NCBI RefSeq assembly: GCF_012911865.1
Contig: NZ_JAAXYH010000002.1
Span: 248,001 to 312,000, forward strand
Origin: Shewanella salipaludis
Lineage (GTDB): Bacteria; Pseudomonadota; Gammaproteobacteria; Enterobacterales; Shewanellaceae
Reading direction: 5' to 3'
DNA: 64,000 bases
Part shown: positions 54,906 to 64,000 of the stretch, piece by piece
How the letters are laid out: every line of letters begins with the position of its first letter
How positions within the stretch are numbered: the stretch's first letter is position 1
Made by a program: the position numbers and the translations under genes
Notes under the pieces: generated by a model
The model's database searches: none
The model's input: the letters and a program-made list of their open reading frames with translations, nothing else
Told to the model about the DNA's origin: nothing

Positions 54906-55275
54906 TTTCTTTATCCCCTTTCAAACGATACTCGTCTTGGCTGCAATCTGAGGTTCTTGCTCGTCCCAGGTATCAATACGCCCTGGTCATTGCCCCATGG
55001 CTCGCCGCCGCACCCGGTAGTAATCAATACCTTAATAACATCCAAAGCGCAGGTTCAGTTAATATACTATAAAAGCTCCCCCTGGTGCCCGGCATGGCTT
55101 AACGCCTCATGGCATCTTCCCCGAGGCCGTCACGCAAAATATGGCCGCAACAGACGGCTTATTGGCCAGCTTAAGTCCATTCTGCAGCAAAAGTTGCCCT
55201 CTCAGTCACCCAATGCATGGCCGCCGGCCAAAAGCACGCTATAATGGCCGTCCATTTTATCCAGGAGCACTCTCT
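54906..55275. other. 370-base gap rssA / DEAD-box helicase gene
   Basis: No gene is seen. A TATAAT at 55240-55245 fits a -10 for the helicase gene 31 bases before its TTG start but lacks a good -35. Another TATACT lies at 55063-55068. A long 5' leader is possible if the upstream promoter is used, as is common for DEAD-box genes. Confidence 0.45.
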
Positions 55276-56640
55276 TTGCAATTTACCGAATTTTCGCTGG
55301 ACACTCGTCTGTTACAGAGCCTTAAGCACATGGGGATCACTGCCCCGACAGAGATCCAGCAACAGGCGCTGCCCGTCGCATTGGCAGGTAAAGACTTGAT
55401 GGCCTCGTCCAAGACGGGCTCGGGTAAGACCCTGGCGTTTTTGTTGCCGGCAATGCAAAGAGTGATTTCGACCCGCGCCTTGAGCAAGAGAGATCCCAGG
55501 GTATTGATCTTGCTGCCTACCCGGGAACTCGCCCATCAAGTCTACAGCCAATTACGCCTCTTGGTCGCCAACACCCAATACAAGGCCATCAGTGTATTGG
55601 GCGGTGAGAACTTCAACGACCAGGCCAAGGCCCTGGCCAGGGAACCGCACTTCATCGTCGCTACGCCCGGACGCATCGCAGATCATTTACAGCAGAAACA
55701 CTTGTTCCTCAATGGTTTGGAACTGTTAGTCCTGGATGAAGCGGACCGTATGCTGGATCTGGGCTTCGCGCCGCAGTTGAAGGCCATAAGTGAAGCAGCA
55801 GATCATAAACGCCGCCAGACCCTGATGTTCTCTGCCACCTTGGATCATGAAGAAATCAACGATATCGCCGCCACCCTGCTGAAAAATCCGGTTCATGTTG
55901 CCATTGGCGCCTCCCACGCAGAACATCTGGATATTCATCAACGGATCTTCCTCTGCGATCACTTGGATCATAAGGAAGCCGTCCTCAGCAAGATACTGAG
56001 CGATGAACAGCAGAAGCAGGTGATCATCTTCACCGCGACCCGCGCCGATACCGAGCGGCTGGCGACTAAACTGTCGAGTCAGGGCTTTGTGACCGCCGCA
56101 TTGAGCGGCGATTTGAAACAGACGGCCCGCAACCAGATCATGGATCAGTTCAGCCGGGGCCAACAACAGATCCTGGTCACCACGGACGTGGCATCCAGGG
56201 GACTGGACCTGCTCAATGTGTCTCTGGTCGTCAACTTCGACATGCCCAAGTTTGCCGAAGAATATGTCCACAGAATTGGCCGCACAGGTCGCGCCGGCGC
56301 CAAGGGCGATGCCATCTCACTGGTCGGCCCTAAAGATTGGGACAACTTCAAGAAGGTACAAGTCTTCTTGCGCAAGACCTTCGAGTTCAGTGTCTTGGAA
56401 GGATTGAAAGCCAAGTTCAGCGGTTTGAAAGAGAAAAAATCCGCCAGCGCGAAAAACACGGCTAAAATCCATAAGCCGCTCAAGCAGCCCAAGGCCGCGA
56501 CCCAAGCCAATAAGGCCGCCCCCTCACGGGACAGACGCTTCATCACCGGGGTCGACGTGGGTGATGCCCCAATGCGCAGAAAGGCCAAGGCCCAACAGGC
56601 TTTTCAAGCCGAAGAAGGGCAGGAAAACGACGCCGAGTAG
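55276..56640 (+). CDS. DEAD-box ATP-dependent RNA helicase
   Basis: 454 residues. Q motif FTEFSLDTRLLQSLKHMG with PTEIQQQALP, motif I ASSKTGSGKT, LLPTRELAHQ, ATPGRI, DEAD at about 154, FSATLD, then the helicase C domain (FTATRADTERLA, VTTDVASRGLDL, HRIGRTGRAG), and a basic Lys-rich tail. Resembles SrmB/RhlE-type helicases that assist ribosome assembly or RNA decay, but subgroup not settled. The start is TTG 55276: AGGAG lies 8 bases upstream, the Q motif begins two residues later, and a longer frame (to 55141) has no such support. Confidence 0.9.
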   Translation: MQFTEFSLDTRLLQSLKHMGITAPTEIQQQALPVALAGKDLMASSKTGSGKTLAFLLPAMQRVISTRALSKRDPRVLILLPTRELAHQVYSQLRLLVANTQYKAISVLGGENFNDQAKALAREPHFIVATPGRIADHLQQKHLFLNGLELLVLDEADRMLDLGFAPQLKAISEAADHKRRQTLMFSATLDHEEINDIAATLLKNPVHVAIGASHAEHLDIHQRIFLCDHLDHKEAVLSKILSDEQQKQVIIFTATRADTERLATKLSSQGFVTAALSGDLKQTARNQIMDQFSRGQQQILVTTDVASRGLDLLNVSLVVNFDMPKFAEEYVHRIGRTGRAGAKGDAISLVGPKDWDNFKKVQVFLRKTFEFSVLEGLKAKFSGLKEKKSASAKNTAKIHKPLKQPKAATQANKAAPSRDRRFITGVDVGDAPMRRKAKAQQAFQAEEGQENDAE

Positions 56641-56769
56641 CGGCGCCTCCTGTGGCTGCTGCAGCCTGGGGCCGAGATGAAATTAATTTAACCGCTAAGC
56701 AGGGAAACACTGTTCCTCGATGTTTTTCCCGCTACAATAGCGCCATTATCGATATTTTTAAGGTGTAAC

Positions 56770-57207
56770 ATGAGAGTCTGTGGTGTTGAATTGAAAGGTG
56801 GCGAAGCCATCATCAGCTTGTTGAGCTACGAAGGTGAGACCTTCAACGTGCCCGAGTGCCGTAAGGTCTCCTTCAGCGTTTCCCAGTCTGCCACGACGGA
56901 AGCGATGCGTGAATTTCATTTCGCCTTTCATAAGCTGATGCAAGACTACAAGGTCGATGAAATCGTCATCATAGAGCGTGAGCAAAAAGGTAAGCTCGCC
57001 GGCAGCGCCACCAGCTTCAAGCTCGAAGCCGCCATTCAACTCACCGAGCTGCCGGTGGCATTGCTCTCACCCGTGGTGATTAAAGAGCAGCTGAAGCGTA
57101 ATCCGCCTCAGGTCGATTTCGACAGCCTGGACTTGAAGAAGGTCCAGCAAGCCGCCTTCGACGCCGCCTACGCCCATCATAATCGCCGTATTTTCGGCAA
57201 AGCATGA
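56770..57207 (+). CDS. DUF3010 family protein
   Basis: 145 residues. RVCGVELKGGEAIISLLSYE and IERREQKGKLAGSA-like IIEREQKGKLAGSATSFKLE identify a small conserved Gammaproteobacterial family with an RNase H-like feel; the role is unknown. AGGTG precedes the ATG. Followed by a UUCG-loop hairpin. Confidence 0.8.
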   Translation: MRVCGVELKGGEAIISLLSYEGETFNVPECRKVSFSVSQSATTEAMREFHFAFHKLMQDYKVDEIVIIEREQKGKLAGSATSFKLEAAIQLTELPVALLSPVVIKEQLKRNPPQVDFDSLDLKKVQQAAFDAAYAHHNRRIFGKA

Positions 57208-57214
57208 GCCGGTG

Positions 57215-57238
57215 GCACCCGAGGTTCGCCTCGGGTGC
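57215..57238 (+). terminator. UUCG tetraloop hairpin after the DUF3010 gene
   Basis: GCACCCGAGG-TTCG-CCTCGGGTGC, a perfect 10-bp stem 7 bases after the stop, followed by TTGGCTTCCC. The T run is weak. Confidence 0.65.
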
Positions 57239-57374
57239 TTGGCTTCCCGGTTAATGGCTAATGCCCCACAAGCCAAAGCACTCTCTCGAGCCAAAATGCC
57301 TCACAAGCCAAGGCGCCGGGTCGAAGACAGCGACTCAACATACAACTCAAGCCCCCAACTCACGTCCGGACCCA

Positions 57375-57890
57375 ATGCAACCACTCAAATATTTGGCATG
57401 CTACAGTAGCGATATAGTGCAACAAGTCCAGAGCCTGGTCGATGCCGGCACCCTGGGGCAAGTGCTGCTGCGGCGCTATCCCAGCCTGCACGACATTCGC
57501 TCGGACAAGGCGCTCTATGACTACAGCCAGGCGCTCAAACAGAGTTACCTGCGCCAATCACAACCTGTATCCAAGGTGATTTTCGATGACAAGATCAGCC
57601 TGAGTCACCAGGCATTGGGGTTGCACTCCTATGTCGCCAGAATTCAGGGGCGCAAGCTCAAGGCCAAGAATGAAATCCGCATCTCATCCAAGTTGAAACG
57701 TGTGCCTGAACCGCTGCTGAAGATGGTGGTAGTGCATGAATTGGCGCACCTCAGAGAGAAGGAACATAATAAGGCGTTCTACCAGCTTTGCACTCATATG
57801 CTGCCGGACTATCACCAACTCGAGTTTGACTTGCGTCTCTATCTCACCTGTGTCAACGCGGCTCAGTGTCCCTATCAAGCCATGGCCTGA
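57375..57890 (+). CDS. YgjP-like M48-type metallopeptidase domain protein
   Basis: 171 residues. The zinc motif VVVHELAHLREKEHNKAFY has HExxH-like HELAH plus the third ligand in EHNKAF, as in YgjP/DUF45. Start at ATG 57375 (MQPLKYLACY), preceded by CGGA; the frame is open further upstream but as low-complexity sequence. The protease activity is inferred from the motif. The substrate is unknown. Confidence 0.85.
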   Translation: MQPLKYLACYSSDIVQQVQSLVDAGTLGQVLLRRYPSLHDIRSDKALYDYSQALKQSYLRQSQPVSKVIFDDKISLSHQALGLHSYVARIQGRKLKAKNEIRISSKLKRVPEPLLKMVVVHELAHLREKEHNKAFYQLCTHMLPDYHQLEFDLRLYLTCVNAAQCPYQAMA

Positions 57891-58039
57891 GTCCCGCGCC
57901 TATGCCGCGCAGACAGGCCTGAACCAACATCCCCTTCCCTCTACTTCCATCCCTTATCCTCAAGCCGGTAAGACGCTTGACTGATAATGGTTTTCATTTA
58001 GAATATCGACCATTCCCATCACAGCACGAGAAGGCGGCT

Positions 58040-58492
58040 ATGGCCAAGCCCGAGAAACGTCTGCAGCAGCTATGCCGTAAACACGCCAGGAAGGCATGGG
58101 TTCGTCAGTGGAAAAAACACCACTCTCAGATGCAAGATGGCATCAAATCGAAACATAAACAAGCCATCAAGCAAGACACCAAGCAGGGGATCAAGGGGCT
58201 TTCGGCGGCTATGCTGACGGCTCTGGCCAACGACGCCATTGGCCTTACCCGGCATGAGCTTGGCAAGAAAAAGCGACTCAAGCAGAGACTGAAAGCCTTG
58301 GCCAAAGCGCTGCTGAAGCGCCAGTCGGCCCCGAGATTGGAGGCCCGGGTCGCCACCCTGAAGCCCAGGCATAATGGCCGCAGTTTTGCCCTGCTGCCGT
58401 TGAAGGCCTCCCCCTGTGGTGCTTGTCCGGCGCTCAGTGGCGGCTTATGCAAGTGTGCCCTCAAGGCTGCGGCCGGCTCCAGGGCGAGCTGA
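58040..58492 (+). CDS. Basic hypothetical protein with C-terminal Cys cluster
   Basis: 150 residues, highly Lys/Arg-rich in the first 110 (RLQQLCRKHARKAWVRQWKK). A C-terminal cluster SPCGACPALSGGLCKCAL gives a CxxC-x8-CxC arrangement that could bind a metal. No membrane helix. ATG 58040 has AAGG 7 bases upstream. Family not recognised; nucleic-acid or ribosome binding is a guess from charge. Ends before a perfect terminator. Confidence 0.65.
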   Translation: MAKPEKRLQQLCRKHARKAWVRQWKKHHSQMQDGIKSKHKQAIKQDTKQGIKGLSAAMLTALANDAIGLTRHELGKKKRLKQRLKALAKALLKRQSAPRLEARVATLKPRHNGRSFALLPLKASPCGACPALSGGLCKCALKAAAGSRAS

Positions 58493-58507
58493 TCCATGCG
58501 CAATCGA

Positions 58508-58550
58508 GACTAAAAAGGCCTTTAAGCTTAGCTTAAAGGCCTTTTTAGTC
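58508..58550. terminator. Bidirectional terminator, 20-bp perfect stem
   Basis: GACTAAAAAGGCCTTTAAGC, a TTA loop, then its exact complement. A and T runs within the arms make it work in both directions for the converging genes at 58040-58492 and 58568-59836. Confidence 0.93.
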
Positions 58551-58567
58551 TGTCCCGGGCACCCAAC

Positions 58568-59836
58568 TCAGCCAAGATCCATCATCATGCGGCGACTGCG
58601 GATCTGAGATGTAAACTCAGCCAGTTCCTGCCTGGATAACTGGCTCGCCATGGGGATATTGGCCTTCATTGGATCTACAGGTCTGCCGTTGATATGGAAT
58701 TCATAATGCAGATGGGGTCCGGTCGTGCGCCCCGTGTTGCCGCTCAGGGCGATAACTTGGCCCCGAGCCACCCTCTGGCCCTTGCGCACCAGGCTCTTGG
58801 ACAAATGCAGATAACGGGTACGGTACTTATTGCCATGCTCTATGACGATATACTTACCCGCATAGGGATGATCTGTGACCAGTACCACCACGCCATCGCC
58901 CGGCGCGACCACCTTGGTGCCTATGGGAGTAGCGAAATCTGTGCCGTTATGGGGTGAGGTTCGCCCCGTGACCGGGTGTTTACGATAGGGGTTATAACGC
59001 GAGCTCAGACGATATTGCTTCGCCAACGGCGTGCGTTGGAATGCCCTGGCCAGGCTCTGGCCCAGCTCGTCGTAGAAGTTACCGTCCGTGTATTGGAATG
59101 CCGTGATGTCGCGACGGCCATTATGAATTTCTATGCCCAAGATTTGGCTGTTGCCTGTCGATTCGCCCTCAACATACTGATCGTTCACCAACACGGAAAA
59201 CCTGTCACCGGCGCGCAGATCCCGGGAAAAATTCAGCTTCTCCTTGAGCAGGCCTTCGATACGTTGGATCTCGGCGGCATTCAGGCCCATCTTCTGCGCC
59301 GAGAGGTAAAATGATCCTTGGATCTCGCCGCTGACGATCCGGCTCTGCCATACGCCATCGACATTGAGCTCCTCGACGTTGAAGCTGCCATCGTCGAAGC
59401 GACTGAAAACCACTTGTCTGGCGGCATTGAAATACAGTTCCAGCTGCTGCAGCTGCCCCTGAGGGTCCAGCCAGAAGGTGATGCGGTTGCCGGGTTGCAG
59501 GGTATCCAATGCCAGCACATTCAGATCCGCCTCGAGCACCCGGTACATGGTCTGCTGATCGACCCCGGCCTTCTCAAAGAGCCCGCTCAGGGTATCACCG
59601 CCGACTATCAGATGCTCCAGATGCGGTCTCGTTTCCGCGCTAATGGGTTCGGCTTGTGCCGACGACTGAGGTAACAGGCTTTCAATATCCAGGGGGACAG
59701 GAATGCGTTGCGGTTTCATTTCCCTGGGGGATGGCCATAAGAGTGCGGCAGCGACCAAAAAAACAGTCATCAGCAGGAGTTTTCTATGGAGCAGGGGCAA
59801 GTTCTGTAGAGCGGATAGCGACATTCTCTGCGACAT
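58568..59836 (-). CDS. M23-family murein endopeptidase (MepM-like)
   Basis: 422 residues. One N-terminal membrane anchor (about 16-36, LLLMTVFLVAAALLWPS), an OapA/LysM-like domain (EHLIVGGDTLSGLFEKAG), a linker domain, and a LytM catalytic domain with zinc ligands in SPHNGTDFATPIGTKV and GPHLHYEFHINGRPVDP. Cuts D,D-crosslinks for cell-wall growth, like E. coli MepM. ATG 59836 is used, but ATG 59824 (MSLSALQNL) is also plausible; neither has a strong ribosome site. Confidence 0.88.
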   Translation of the reverse strand: MSQRMSLSALQNLPLLHRKLLLMTVFLVAAALLWPSPREMKPQRIPVPLDIESLLPQSSAQAEPISAETRPHLEHLIVGGDTLSGLFEKAGVDQQTMYRVLEADLNVLALDTLQPGNRITFWLDPQGQLQQLELYFNAARQVVFSRFDDGSFNVEELNVDGVWQSRIVSGEIQGSFYLSAQKMGLNAAEIQRIEGLLKEKLNFSRDLRAGDRFSVLVNDQYVEGESTGNSQILGIEIHNGRRDITAFQYTDGNFYDELGQSLARAFQRTPLAKQYRLSSRYNPYRKHPVTGRTSPHNGTDFATPIGTKVVAPGDGVVVLVTDHPYAGKYIVIEHGNKYRTRYLHLSKSLVRKGQRVARGQVIALSGNTGRTTGPHLHYEFHINGRPVDPMKANIPMASQLSRQELAEFTSQIRSRRMMMDLG

Positions 59837-60104
59837 GTCGAAGCGTGAAATTTTACTCGTTTGCAAACCTTGCACCCTTATCTCAAGAAATAACCCTATC
59901 CGCCCGGCGCCAAGCCAACGCTGTCCCGACAGCCCTCTCAAACCGGGGCCAGCGCCAAGTTATAACAAATAAATTTCCAATCACAAACAAGATTAATCTT
60001 CTTTAAGGAAGTTAACATTAATGCACCCAGCCGCCGATATCCGCCACTCACGGTCAATCTCCAGCATATTCGGCTGTAATAGCTTAATTTTATTCAGATT
60101 CGGC

Positions 60105-63100
60105 TCAAGGCAACACCAGGCTTATCTCACTGCCCAGGGAGGTCTTATGTATGTCAATCCGAGTCGCTATCTGTTCCTTCATCTCAGAAACATGGGAAAT
60201 GACCCCAATCATACGTCCGGACGACTGCAGATCCATCAGGGTGCGAATGGCCAAGTCCAGGGAGTCCTGATCCAGACTGCCGAAGCCTTCATCGATGAAC
60301 AGGGTATCGAGTTTGATGCCGCCGGCATAGGCCTGCACCACCTCGGATAAGCCCAATGCCATCGACAGGGCCGCCATGAAGCTTTCGCCACCGCTCAGGG
60401 TCGCCACCGGCCGCACCTTGGAGGTGTAGGCATCCTCGACCTCCAACTCCAACCCGGAAGCCTTATTCCCCTTGGCCCTGTCCTCCTTGCGCAATAAACG
60501 ATAGCGGCCCTTGCTCATCAGCTGCAATCTATGGCTGGCTTCGAGCAAGACATCGTCGAGCAGGACGCTGAGCACGAAACGCTGCAAACTGATCTTATTG
60601 CCCGTGTTGCCATTGGCGACATCCGCCAGCGTGCCTATGACGCCATATTGATCTTCCAGGATTTTGACCTTGCCATCGGCGATATGCAATTGAGTCTGGG
60701 TTTGCTTGAGTAAGCTGCTGCGGGTATGCAGTGCTTGCCAGGCCTGCTCCATCTGCGCCAAGTGCTGCCGGCTCTGCTCGAGTCTGAGTTCCAATTGCGC
60801 CACGTCCGGCATCACTCGCTCATCGAGTCTGGCCGTTAACTGGGCCATCTGTGCCCCATTGAGTGCACTCTGCTGCTGGTAAGCGTCAATCTCGCCCGCC
60901 AGTGCCTGCATCCCGGCGTCATCCAGCATGGCAGAGTGCAAGGCCTGTTGGTCAGTGAACCCCGCCTCAGTCAGTCGGGCGACCAGGGTTTGTTGCGCTT
61001 GGGTTTGCTGTTCATCGGCCGCATCACGCGCTTGCTCCGCCGCGCCCGTCGCCGCCTCGGTGGCGACAAAGTGCTGACTCGCCTGCTGCTGCCCGGCTCT
61101 GGTCTGTGCTATTTGCTGTTTCAGGGCCTCGAGCCCTTGCCGGTTTTCGGCTATCGCCACTTCCAGGGCTTCGCGGGTACGAAACTCGAGCGGTACGGTT
61201 TTTTCCTTCTGCGCCAACTGGCCCAGCAACGTGTCTACCCGGGAATGTAACTGTTGATATCGATCGCGATCGCGCTCCAGGCTTTCACTCAGCCCCGTCT
61301 CTTGCTGCTGCAAGACTTTGATTTGATTTTGCAACTGTTGCAAGCTGCGACTCGCCTGCTCGGCCGCATGCACCGCTTGCTGCAGCCGCTCGGCCTCATG
61401 GCTGAGTTCGGCCAGTCCAAGATGCTGCACCTCACCCAATGACTGGGCCAACTCATCGGCCTGTTGTTGCAAGGTCTCCAGCTGTTTCTGCAAGCCCTTG
61501 TAATCGGCTCTGGCTTTAGCCAGGGCTTCTTGGGCATGGCTTTGGGCCTGCTCGGCCGCCTGCAATGCTTCCTCGGTCGGCAAGGCCTCATGCCATGTGG
61601 CCGGATGCGGATGCAGCTCACTGCCACAGACAGGACATGGCTCTGCGGCGCGCAATTCACGCGCCAAAATTGCCGCCTGGCCTTGGTGCCAAGCCAGCTG
61701 CAGCGCTTTATAGCCTGTCTGTGCTTGCCGATGCTGGGCGGCGAGGGTTTGGCCCTCTGCCCCCGCCTGGGTTAGCTGCGCCTGGGTTTGCTCCACTTTC
61801 GCCGAGACTTGCTGCCATTGCTGATAACGCGCGAGCAGCTGTTGCTGCTGACTCAGGGCTTGCTGCAAATGCAGCCGGGTGTCGCTTTGTTGCTGCAGTT
61901 GAGGCAGTAAGGTTTCATGCTCACCGCGCTGCAGCTGAAGTTTTTCCAGTTCGGCTTTACCCGCCATCCCCTGCGCCTTGGCCTGATCCAACTCGCCTTG
62001 CGCCGAAACCAGCCCTTGCTTGAGCTTGGTGAACTCGGCGAGCTCTGACACCAAGGCATTCAAGGACTGTTTTTGCTGCTCATGCTGTAACAACTCTTGC
62101 TCTAGTGCCGGCAAATGTTGGGCCCGGGTATCGGCTTCCTGCTTCTGCACCCGAGCCTTTGCCAGTGAATCCCGGCATTGGAGCAGCTTGTCTGCGGCGG
62201 CCCTGAATTCAGTTTCCCGAGTGAGGAATAGCTCCCACAGCGGCTTGAGACGCTGCGCCTGTGTGGCCAATGCGAGTTGCTGTGACTTGGCTGTGATGTG
62301 CGTCTGCTGCGCCGCCAAACTCTGGGCCTCTTGCTCCAGCTTGGCCAGCTGCTCGAATTCCAGCAGCAGGTGCTGCGCGGCATCAACTGCCTTAGCGACA
62401 GCTTGCTGCGCCTCGGTCGCCTGTTCCTTGGCACCCTGGGCCGACAGGAGTTCGGATTCGACAGTGGCGAGCTGAATGAGCAGCTCTTCGGCGGACGTTA
62501 ACTCAGCACTCTGCAAGATACCATCGCGGCGGCTGCGCTGCTCCCTGACCTGAGTGCGGATCTCCGCGGCCTGAAACTTGAGCTTGTCTTCTATCCTGCG
62601 GTAGATCTGGGTTTGGAATAACTGGCTGAATATTTTTTCTCTGTCTTTAGAGTCAGCCATCAAGAGTTCACGGAATTTTCCCTGGGGCAAGACCATGACC
62701 TGCCTGAATTGATCTGCATCCAGCCCTGTGAGTTGCTCGATTTCGGCCGTGGCTTCTGAGACCTTGCTGGCGACTAACAGTGTCTCAGTACCCTCGCTGT
62801 CGATCTTATACAGCTGGGCCTCGGGCTTGTGCACAGTGTAGCCGTCGCCGCTCTTCTTCAGCCTCGCTTGCTCTGGCACCCGGCGGATCCTATAGCTGCT
62901 GGTGCCCAATGCGAAGCTGAAGCTGACCTCCGTCAGCAAGGCATCATCGGCAAGATCGCAGCGCATCTGGCTGCCTTCCCTTTCATCTCCCGTGGTTTTG
63001 CCATACAGGGCAAAACAAATGGCATCGAGCAGGCTCGTCTTGCCGGCTCCCGTGGGACCATTGATCAAAAATAGCGGGTTGCTTCCCAGCGCCGAGAAGT

Positions 63101-63161
63101 CGGTAACCTGGGTGCCGGCGAAGGGGCCGAAGGCCGACATGGACAGAGATAGCGGTCTCAT
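60105..63161 (-). CDS. sbcC: Exonuclease subunit SbcC
   Basis: 1018 residues. Walker A GPTGAGKTSLLDAI at the N-terminus, long coiled coils around a zinc hook CPVCGSELHPH in the middle, and signature/Walker B motifs LSGGESFMAALSMALGL and IDEGFGSLD at the C-terminus. With SbcD it forms the Rad50/Mre11-like nuclease that opens hairpins and cleans DNA ends. Its ATG overlaps the sbcD stop (ATGA at 63161-63158), so they are translationally coupled. Confidence 0.95.
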   Translation of the reverse strand: MRPLSLSMSAFGPFAGTQVTDFSALGSNPLFLINGPTGAGKTSLLDAICFALYGKTTGDEREGSQMRCDLADDALLTEVSFSFALGTSSYRIRRVPEQARLKKSGDGYTVHKPEAQLYKIDSEGTETLLVASKVSEATAEIEQLTGLDADQFRQVMVLPQGKFRELLMADSKDREKIFSQLFQTQIYRRIEDKLKFQAAEIRTQVREQRSRRDGILQSAELTSAEELLIQLATVESELLSAQGAKEQATEAQQAVAKAVDAAQHLLLEFEQLAKLEQEAQSLAAQQTHITAKSQQLALATQAQRLKPLWELFLTRETEFRAAADKLLQCRDSLAKARVQKQEADTRAQHLPALEQELLQHEQQKQSLNALVSELAEFTKLKQGLVSAQGELDQAKAQGMAGKAELEKLQLQRGEHETLLPQLQQQSDTRLHLQQALSQQQQLLARYQQWQQVSAKVEQTQAQLTQAGAEGQTLAAQHRQAQTGYKALQLAWHQGQAAILARELRAAEPCPVCGSELHPHPATWHEALPTEEALQAAEQAQSHAQEALAKARADYKGLQKQLETLQQQADELAQSLGEVQHLGLAELSHEAERLQQAVHAAEQASRSLQQLQNQIKVLQQQETGLSESLERDRDRYQQLHSRVDTLLGQLAQKEKTVPLEFRTREALEVAIAENRQGLEALKQQIAQTRAGQQQASQHFVATEAATGAAEQARDAADEQQTQAQQTLVARLTEAGFTDQQALHSAMLDDAGMQALAGEIDAYQQQSALNGAQMAQLTARLDERVMPDVAQLELRLEQSRQHLAQMEQAWQALHTRSSLLKQTQTQLHIADGKVKILEDQYGVIGTLADVANGNTGNKISLQRFVLSVLLDDVLLEASHRLQLMSKGRYRLLRKEDRAKGNKASGLELEVEDAYTSKVRPVATLSGGESFMAALSMALGLSEVVQAYAGGIKLDTLFIDEGFGSLDQDSLDLAIRTLMDLQSSGRMIGVISHVSEMKEQIATRIDIHKTSLGSEISLVLP

Positions 63162-64000
63162 ACTTGCTCTCCCTTATGCAATTCATCGATGAAACCCACC
63201 ATTGACTCACGCTGCGCCTGACTCATGGGCTCGCCGGATACCTGGGAGAAAAAGTCGCTGAACATGTCCAGCTCCCCCTTCTTGATATGCTCGCGGCTCA
63301 ACTCCAGGTTGGGCTTGTCTGCCATCAGGCCGGTGCGCTCCAGATGCAGCACGTTAGGATAGACGGCGCGCAGCTTACCCATGGCATCGAGGATGGCATG
63401 CCGATCCAGCAATCTCACCATGAGATAATCCTCATGATGAGGGTCGCTTTTCCCCGCGGCCAGCAAGGACTCGAGCTCGCCCTCGAGGATGCGTACATCA
63501 TGCAGCGACGACAGCGGCAACAAGCTGATTTGAGGCCGGTTCTGGTCATCAAACTCGACAAGGGTGACGGATTTCTTCTGCAGCTGTTCGCTGAAAGAGT
63601 ATTTGAGAATGGAGCCTGAGTACCTGATATGCTCCGCCCCCTTGTACTGGGGGCCATGTAAATGCCCCAGGGCCACATAGTCGAAGCCGGCAAATAGCTG
63701 AGGTGAAATCCTGTCTGCTCCGCCTATGCTCAACGGCCGCTCAGACTCAGACTCACTGCCGCCATCGAGGAAACAATGACTGATGACCACCTTGGGCAGG
63801 CCTTGGCTGTCATGGGCAGTCACAGCCGCCAGCAACACGCCCATCGCCTCTTCATGGCTGCCGACATCGGCTTGGAATACCTGCCTCACGGTCGCAGGAT
63901 CTGCATAGGGCAACCCATAGAAAACGGCGCCGCCTCGCTTGCCATCGAGTCGTATCGGGGTTATATCCCTAGCCAGTGGCCCTATGATGTGCAGCCCGCT
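63158..64000 (-). CDS. sbcD: Exonuclease subunit SbcD (5' end outside the window)
   Basis: 280 residues are visible; the frame is open to the right edge of the window, so the start and the first metal-binding motifs are missing. Seen: ITPIRLDGKRGGAVFYGLPY, VISHCFLDGG, VALGHLHGPQ and IRYSGSILKYSFSEQLQKKS, metallophosphoesterase motifs of the Mre11 type. A TTG at 63913 could mimic a start, but the upstream sequence is clearly SbcD. Coupled to sbcC. Confidence 0.93.
   Translation of the reverse strand, partial: SGLHIIGPLARDITPIRLDGKRGGAVFYGLPYADPATVRQVFQADVGSHEEAMGVLLAAVTAHDSQGLPKVVISHCFLDGGSESESERPLSIGGADRISPQLFAGFDYVALGHLHGPQYKGAEHIRYSGSILKYSFSEQLQKKSVTLVEFDDQNRPQISLLPLSSLHDVRILEGELESLLAAGKSDPHHEDYLMVRLLDRHAILDAMGKLRAVYPNVLHLERTGLMADKPNLELSREHIKKGELDMFSDFFSQVSGEPMSQAQRESMVGFIDELHKGEQV

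Overview
The window looks like a chromosome segment of a marine gammaproteobacterium, most likely Shewanella or a close relative. The reasons are gene content and order: apt-dnaX-ybaB-recR-htpG-adk-gsk, iscRSUA-hscBA-fdx, iscR-cysE-trmJ-suhB, a btsS/btsR/cstA locus, VF530, DUF3010 and YibL. All names come from reading protein sequences and recalling families; no database search was run.

Positions 1-12,500 are an accessory, mosaic region. It opens with a tRNA-Pro(GGG) and a terminator. Then come two copies of a ~90-bp dispersed repeat and a decayed IS5-family transposase. An AT-rich redox/quinone cluster follows (LysR regulator, glutathionyl-hydroquinone reductase, YgiD-type extradiol dioxygenase, DoxX protein, NADP-binding oxidoreductase). 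A more GC-rich set comes next (SMP-30 lactonase, YdcZ-type transporter, amidohydrolase), then a MdaB-type quinone reductase with a divergent LysR regulator. Both LysR systems have duplicated promoter DNA, one with a truncated second copy of its lysR gene. A GNAT acetyltransferase and a GFA-family protein close the region.

Positions 12,700-31,700 are core. They hold a four-gene unit (MscS-like channel, MgtE-like cytosolic protein without a membrane domain, full MgtE, RimK), a membrane diguanylate cyclase, nadE, gsk, adk, a CnoX/YbbN-like co-chaperone, htpG with an excellent sigma-32 promoter, recR, ybaB, dnaX with a programmed -1 frameshift signal, apt and ybaN. A 39-residue single-helix protein is encoded at 31588-31707.

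Positions 31,800-34,040 carry the most interesting system: an hvfA-hvfB-hvfC-type RiPP cluster. The precursor has a signal peptide and ten Cys in EGKCG/EAKCG motifs. The modification enzymes are an MNIO (DUF692) maturase and its partner protein, whose genes overlap. This family makes oxazolone/thioamide-type copper-binding peptides.

Positions 34,300-46,400 hold dusC, a DksA/TraR-like zinc-finger gene with a perfect FNR-type box upstream, ndk, iscX, a second rimK, a remnant of a large repeat adhesin, the isc operon behind two IscR-type boxes, cysE, trmJ and suhB. Positions 46,500-51,900 hold PilZ and ParA-like genes and a pyruvate-sensing-type BtsS/BtsR pair, followed by a short CstA-family transporter. 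Paired ACCGCT(C/T)A repeats lie between btsR and the transporter gene. The rest (52,000-64,000) is housekeeping: VF530, ribA, yibL, rssA, a DEAD-box helicase with a TTG start, DUF3010, a YgjP-like metallopeptidase, an unknown basic protein, an M23 endopeptidase, sbcC, and sbcD cut by the window edge.
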